Source of the DNA: Acrasis kona | Lineage: Eukaryota > Heterolobosea > Eutetramitea > Acrasida > Acrasidae | Reading direction: 5' to 3' | Length of the DNA: 56,208 nucleotides | Assembly (NCBI GenBank): GCA_026419775.2 | Contig: JAOPGA020001853.1 | Location: 1 to 56,208, forward strand | Part shown: in pieces, positions 51,211 through 56,208 of the stretch | How the letters are laid out: each line of letters begins with the position of its first letter | Position numbering within the stretch: position 1 is the stretch's first letter | The notes under the pieces: model-generated | What the model was told of the DNA's origin: nothing | Databases searched by the model: none | The model's input: the letters and a program-made list of their open reading frames with translations, nothing else | Program-made: the position numbers and the translations under genes

Positions 51211-53594
51211 ACTTTTTGACGTAGTTCAAACACTTTTTTGAAAAGATTTTTGATCTTGTGTTCTGGATGATTCATGCGTATGTAATTATGCATCCCTCCA
51301 GCGCCCCAATGGCCTAGATGCGATTCGTCTAGTAATCTCTCTTCTTCGTCAGTAGATGTGGTAATTCTGTTCAATCTGGATAACAAATCTGGTAAAACGT
51401 TAAGTTCACCCTTGATGTGGTACACTTCGAAACTGTATTCCGAAATCGTAGCGATCCATCCTGCTAACGTGGAATTCTTGAAGCTTGGCTGTTGTAACGC
51501 AGTGATCACATCTGTTAATGCTTTGCTGTCCGTATGTAGTTTAAAATGTCTTCCTAATAGATGATGTCTGTAATAATTGATATGAACAACAATAGACAGT
51601 AATTCCTTCTTTGGAATTGAATACAAAACTTCACTCTTGCTTAATACTCTTGAATGGAACCCTAGATACCTCTTTTCACCGTTCACTCTTTGGAACAAAG
51701 TACCTCCTATTCCGGTGTCACTAGCATCTGTCTCTAATTCTAACGGTATGTCTGGTAACGGATAATGTAGGAACGGAACATTCGTGACTAAACAATCGTA
51801 GATCTTGATGTACGCTTCCTCTAACTCAGGATAGTCGTTCCAACGAAATGACTTCTCTCGTCTAGCCATGATAGGATACAATAAGTCACTAGCGTGTGGT
51901 ATAAATCTTCTGAAGAAATTGATGATTCCACAAAATCTTTGTACTTGCTTCCTAGTTCCAGGTCTTGTCCAACTCATCATGTTACATAACTTGTCCATGT
52001 TTGGTCTCATACCGGCTTGCTCAATCCAAAATCCTAAAAGTGGAACTTTAGTGGCAAAGAAATTACACTTGGCTGGTTGAATTGTAAGATTGACTGATGT
52101 TAGAGCATTCAACACATTCTGCACATGTTTAACATGTTCCTCCATTGTTTTGCTATAAATGATTATATCGTCAATATGGTTGCAAGCATATTCTGTTAAC
52201 CCATTAGCCTGTAACAATGCTTTGATCATCCTCTGAAATATAGACGGAATGTGTTTTAACCCTAAAGGTGCTGTTATAAAACGATATCGCTTACCTAAAC
52301 AAGTGAATGCTGTAATCGACTTGTCCTGTTGACGTAGACAAATCTGATGATATGCTGACTTTAAATCAAGTTTGGAAAATACATGAGCCCCTGAGGAACT
52401 AACTTTCTTGAACACCTCGTCTATCCCAGGAACATCATTTGTATCATCAACGATAAGTTTGTTGATTGGAATAAAATTGAATACAAATCTAGGTTTTCCT
52501 TTCATTATCAAAAACCAATTCGTATTGAATAGACCCATGTCCAATTCTTCCTTCGTCTTGGCTGAATCTAAATCTATCATCTCTTCCACTACTTTGTCCT
52601 TTACCCATTCTTTCACTACCTCGTGAAATTTCATCTCAGCTTCTAGTGGGTGATATGATCTCGACCAACAACCTTTCTTTCTTGATGCTTCATCTGCGAA
52701 CTGTATTGCGATAGTCCCAATGGTGCTGTGCTTGTCAATAGTAGCTGCGTTGTCCTCTATAAACTTGGCAACGTACTCCATATATTTCTGTGCCTCTGGA
52801 TGGTATTGAACACCTTTGGCTTCTTTCTCATAATCCCTTGATAAAATCTCATCGATTGGTGTGGGTTGAAAGTTCTTCAAAAAATCTTCCACTCTCTGTT
52901 GTGAAATATCCGGTAACATATCATAGATATCAGTGATGCGTAATATTCTACATAAAGGTCTTCCGAATATCACGTCTTCGTCTAACTGTGGTAACACCAC
53001 GAATGTTTGATCTAACTTGACATCTTTGTACTCCAGTTGTAACCTTGCGGTATGACATTTAATTCGTCGTTTGTCTGGAAATACAACACAAACATTGGCA
53101 TTCTTATTAACATATATCAAGTATTTTGAAACTCTTTTACTGTGCTCAAAGAATCTTTGACTAATTGCACTGACTTGAGCTCCTTTATCTACGAGTGCCT
53201 TGGTAGATACTCCGTTGACCTTACAATCGGCGTATTGTAACTTCTCGTACAACAACTCCTGATTCTCTTCTTCTACCTCCTTGTCCGTCAAATCCTTTGA
53301 AACTGGAGTCTCAATCATAATCTTATTTATTTTTAAAGATTCAGTAGGTTCTTCTTCTTCTATGGCCTCTACTTGAACCTCTCCAATATCTTCAAATTCA
53401 TCATTTGAATTAGAGATAGGATCGTTTTCAATCATGACCTCATCCTCATCTTTATTAGATTTCTCTTTCGAGAATTCGAACAATGAAATCTTGTTGACTA
53501 TAAACTTCTTTTTCTCCTTTCCTTTCTCCGAATTGTCCCTCTTCGTCTTGAAATCGGGTTTGTACTTGTTCTCCTTGTCTTCATTGAGGCCCAT
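51210..53594 (-). CDS. LTR element: protease-like, reverse transcriptase and RNase H parts
   Basis: From the higher coordinates: an acidic linker, an aspartic-protease-like segment, a reverse transcriptase of the Ty3/Gypsy type (KLDLKSAYHQI is the family motif) and an RNase H/tether region (LETDASDTG, and HTDSKALTD). It belongs to the fossil element described above. Confidence 0.7.
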
Positions 53595-53905
53595 TTTGCG
53601 TTGGTCTTTGAGTTCTTTTTTCTTAAATATGATGCGAAATCTGATTCCTCTGAATCACTGCGAGTGTCTTCATTCGATTCGAACAAAGCCCTGTTTACGG
53701 TTTGTGATACTGGTGTGTTTAGTATGTCGGTTTGGTTCATGGTCTTGATGGAATGTATTGCAATGTAGGATGCGTGTAAAAAATGTAATGAATAATCGTA
53801 TAAGTTGTATAGAACAAAAACATTCACATGTATAAAAATAATATTTATTTGAGGTTCGGCATATACCACTCTACTCAGTAGTAATCCTAATCTCCTCGTC
53901 ACCAA

Positions 53906-56208
53906 TTATTCTTTCATTTCAAACCCAAACACCTCCTTCCACTTGCTTGTGAAGTTCATCGCTGCTATAATTCCCAACACTTTCTCTATGTTTCTCGCAG
54001 TAGCGTCACTCAGTGCTGTTCCATCCAGGCCATTCAATTTATCCACATCATCTTTAAATCCCTTTTGTTTTAAAAACTCAGGCAGATCCTTATTCTTTGT
54101 CTTCATCTCCTCATACGCCGCCTTCTGCTCTGGAGTCTGCTTCTGCTCACCCACACCACTATTCACTACAACAACATGTTGAGTACTTTTGTGTGTTGTG
54201 TTTGTGACTTACCATTCTTTTGTTGCAACTGTTGCTGCAACTCTCGAATCGTCTTTTGATCTAATTGTCGTTGTAATTCTTGAAGCGTCTTTTGTTCTTC
54301 AATCTGACCTCCACCACCCACTACAATAACATGTTGAGTACTTTTGTTGTGTGTGTTACTTACATTCTCTTTGTTGGGACTTCGGTCTGAGTATATCATA
54401 ATGCAATGTATCACTATCATAATGAAGGTTGATGATGCTGTCACTGTCACCATAATCGTAATTTGAATTTTGAAAACCATTACGATAGATTTTGATTCTT
54501 ACTTTATAAATTTCAACAGCAGCAATAATCTCAGCTGCGGAGCCAAATATTCTCTGATTTGACATCTCCTGCAAATATTGTCCGACTGTATGAGGTTTTT
54601 GCTCGTCATACGTTCCTAACATTGCAATCAAGATTTTATTATCCGGGTCTTTTTCATGTGCATCACTAACTGTCATACCCATATATTGATCTAGTTGTTT
54701 ACTCATATGATTCGTTATTGTCATTCTAGCGTTACTATCATCAACTAATTCTTCAATACATGAGAATAAACAATTTCCTTCTCCTGGCACTGCAAATCTT
54801 TCAAGGCCCAATTCTTTATATATTTCGGCTGCTGTGAGATCTTTCTTACTACAGAACGCTAAAATGACGTCATCGTTTACAATCACTGAATTGTCATCAA
54901 TGACTACAAATGAGTTTGTGCACAAGACGGGATCAAAAAATTCATACTCCCGTTTTATCAATTCTTGCAGTTTCGAAAATGTTTTTGGGAGGACTTTTCT
55001 TTTGGGTAGAATATGGTAATTTTGACCGTTCTTGATGGTTATAATCTTCTCACTACCACCTCCACCCTCTCCGCCACCCACTACAATAACATGTTGAGTA
55101 CTTTTGTGGTGTTTCGTAACTTACTCTTCATTCTCTTTTTCTCCCGACCAGTATCGTCAAGATCCTGTTCATCTCTACCTCGCCTGCGATTTTCAGAATG
55201 TTTTCCTGCAGACACATCAGGATCAATGCGCGATGCTATATCGCCGATGTACCCCATCTTTTTGTCTTGTTGAGTAGCCGAGCCAAATTTTGCAATATCC
55301 TCATAGTTCTCTTCTCCCAATAATTCCTTCATCATTCTTTGGCCACTCTGAGATCCACCCACTACAATAACATGTTGAGTACTTTTGTTGTGTATAGCTT
55401 ACTTGGCACGGACTTGTCGTAAAATCCAATTGCACCACCCACTACAATAACATGTTGAGTACTTTTATGTATTGTGTACGACTTACCTTTGTGTTGTTGA
55501 TCAACAGGTACGAGTGCATCATAGTGGTTAAATCCATTGTAATGAAGTCTGATGACTTTCTCGCCACCAATATACCTGTCATGATCGGTATTCAAACTAC
55601 CATTTTTATAAACATCCACTGTTGCTTTGTAAATTTTAGAAGCAGCAATAATCTCAGCTGCGGAGCCATAAGTTCCGATATCCGACATATCATTCAAATA
55701 ATCACTCACTGTTCTATTTTCAACTTCTTTTCGCTTTTTTTCACTATACCAACACACATCATACAAAGACACCATCGCCTGTAAAAGATAGTTATTTGGG
55801 TTTGCATGTGCCATGTCACCAATATTTTCATCCATGTATTGTTGTAGTTCTACCCTCATGTAGTCTACAATTGACGCTCTAACGGGGTTATCATCTTCAA
55901 GAAATACTTTAATACTATTGAACAGACAACCTCCGTCTCTAGGTGCTCTAATTCTGCGTAAACCCAATTTATAATATTCTGAGTCGAGGTTAAACACTAC
56001 AATAACATGTTGAGTACTTTCGTGTTTGTATGACTTACTTTGGAATTGAGAAGTAGTTGCATCTTCATCATAATGGATATCTGTTAAGCTTTCTCTACGA
56101 TACTGATTATTGTTCGCCTGCGATACTTGATTGTTCCCACAAAATAAGTTGTTTGGCATCATCACTACAATATGGATATAGAAACAGAACGCAATACTTA
56201 CGCTTGAG
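53906..56208 (-). CDS. Multi-exon tandem OTU-domain protein (partial)
   Basis: The gene enters from the right edge. Exons are 56202-56208 (part), 56039-56164, 55487-55996, 55403-55441, 55125-55361, 54364-55080, 54213-54320 and 53906-54165. All introns are phase 1, and the six complete internal exons have lengths divisible by 3. The 510-nt exon codes for an OTU cysteine-protease-like domain (APRDGGCLFNSI with Asp and Cys; RLHYNGFNHYDALV with His). The 717-nt exon codes for a second (VPGEGNCLFSCI, with Glu for the Asp; LHYDSDTLHYDIL). The exon at 56039-56164 ends DIHYDEDATTSQ, like the tail of a third. Other exons give a basic NLS-like module, a Gln-rich coil and a TPEQK tail also present in the left-edge gene. 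OTU enzymes remove ubiquitin; a role in defence or effector activity is inference. Confidence 0.7.
54166..56038 (-). repeat. Six introns of one family in the OTU gene
   Basis: Introns at 54166-54212, 54321-54363, 55081-55124, 55362-55402, 55442-55486 and 55997-56038 (41-47 nt) share a nearly invariant 3' half ending CTCAACATGTTATTGTAG; the first has one base change (GTTGTTGTAG). The 5' ends are GTAAGT or GTAAGC and otherwise vary. An eighth intron at 56165-56201 keeps only the ATTGTAG end. The branch site is probably CTCAAC within the repeat. Confidence 0.9.
55081..55347 (-). repeat. Duplicated exon module plus intron, right copy
   Basis: Matches 247-513 with about five substitutions over the exon part and none in the 44-bp intron. 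Here the module is a separate 237-nt exon flanked by two family introns. Confidence 0.85.

Larger units (their letters stand above)
49677..53905 (-). mobile_element. Fossil Ty3/Gypsy-type LTR retroelement
   Basis: Parts read on the - strand in the order protease-like segment, reverse transcriptase, RNase H, integrase, which is the Ty3/Gypsy arrangement. A 29-bp identical stretch at both ends (49677-49705 and 53784-53812, same orientation) marks what remains of terminal repeats; the flanking sequence at the two ends is only partly similar, suggesting an old copy. A tandem repeat region lies between the integrase part and the left end. No recognisable gag is present. The pol part is largely intact with about one or two breaks. 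The right end abuts the 3' end of the OTU gene. Confidence 0.7.

Noticed and set aside
1-56208. CRISPR array, prophage or bacterial operon structure
   Set aside because: No regular spacer repeats; genes have spliceosomal introns and individual promoters.

Overview
The window looks like compact nuclear DNA of a free-living, probably amoeboid, protist. About 34 protein genes are packed on both strands. Introns are tiny (34-47 nt, GT-AG, often with a CTAAC-like branch site), stops are standard, and many neighbouring genes are only tens of bases apart. RWP-RK, fungal-type Zn2Cys6, CHRD, Crinkler-like NTPase and OTU proteins occur beside ordinary eukaryotic housekeeping genes. This fits Heterolobosea or Amoebozoa better than animals, plants or fungi, but I cannot fix the lineage from sequence alone. 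All exon structures are my own reading of splice sites and frame continuity.

Left edge (1-7.5 kb): accessory DNA. A Crinkler-like P-loop NTPase gene runs off the left edge. It is followed by tandem 16-bp palindromes, a ~68-bp direct repeat, a graveyard of transposon-derived fragments, a DDE-transposase-like gene and a small RWP-RK protein.

Centre (7.8-49.4 kb): dense host genes. From left to right they include: an RCC1-repeat protein, RRS1, a GtrA-like membrane protein, a minimal p62/NBR1-like PB1-UBA protein, a MIR protein, a peroxisomal 4CL-like ligase and an FSP1-like oxidoreductase. Next come PTAR1, a PRL phosphatase, a fused SbcD-SbcC nuclease/ATPase with a likely mitochondrial presequence, Borealin, a GAF/PAS coiled-coil protein, Arp8, a stand-alone dynein-stalk-like protein and Pus1. 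After these come a DUF2207-like membrane protein, a Spinster transporter head-to-head with Trm7, a coiled-coil protein, a bacterial-type pyrimidine-dimer glycosylase with a eukaryotic basic tail, a Rab, a TFIIIC-like protein carrying a Zn2Cys6 cluster, a CHRD GPI protein, two ankyrin proteins, a type I membrane protein and a RING-H2 ligase.

Right edge (49.4-56.2 kb): accessory DNA again. A hairpin-forming element and tandem repeats flank a fossil Ty3/Gypsy-type LTR element. It abuts a multi-exon gene encoding at least two OTU protease-like domains. Seven introns in this gene and the left-edge NTPase gene share an almost identical 3' half. All are phase 1, and every complete internal exon is a multiple of 3, so the exons are interchangeable cassettes. 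One cassette plus its intron is duplicated at about 98% identity between the two ends of the window.

Most novel items: the repeated-intron exon-cassette system of the OTU/Crinkler-like genes, the SbcD-SbcC single-chain fusion, the Zn2Cys6-bearing TFIIIC-like protein, the free-standing dynein stalk module and the horizontally acquired dimer glycosylase.
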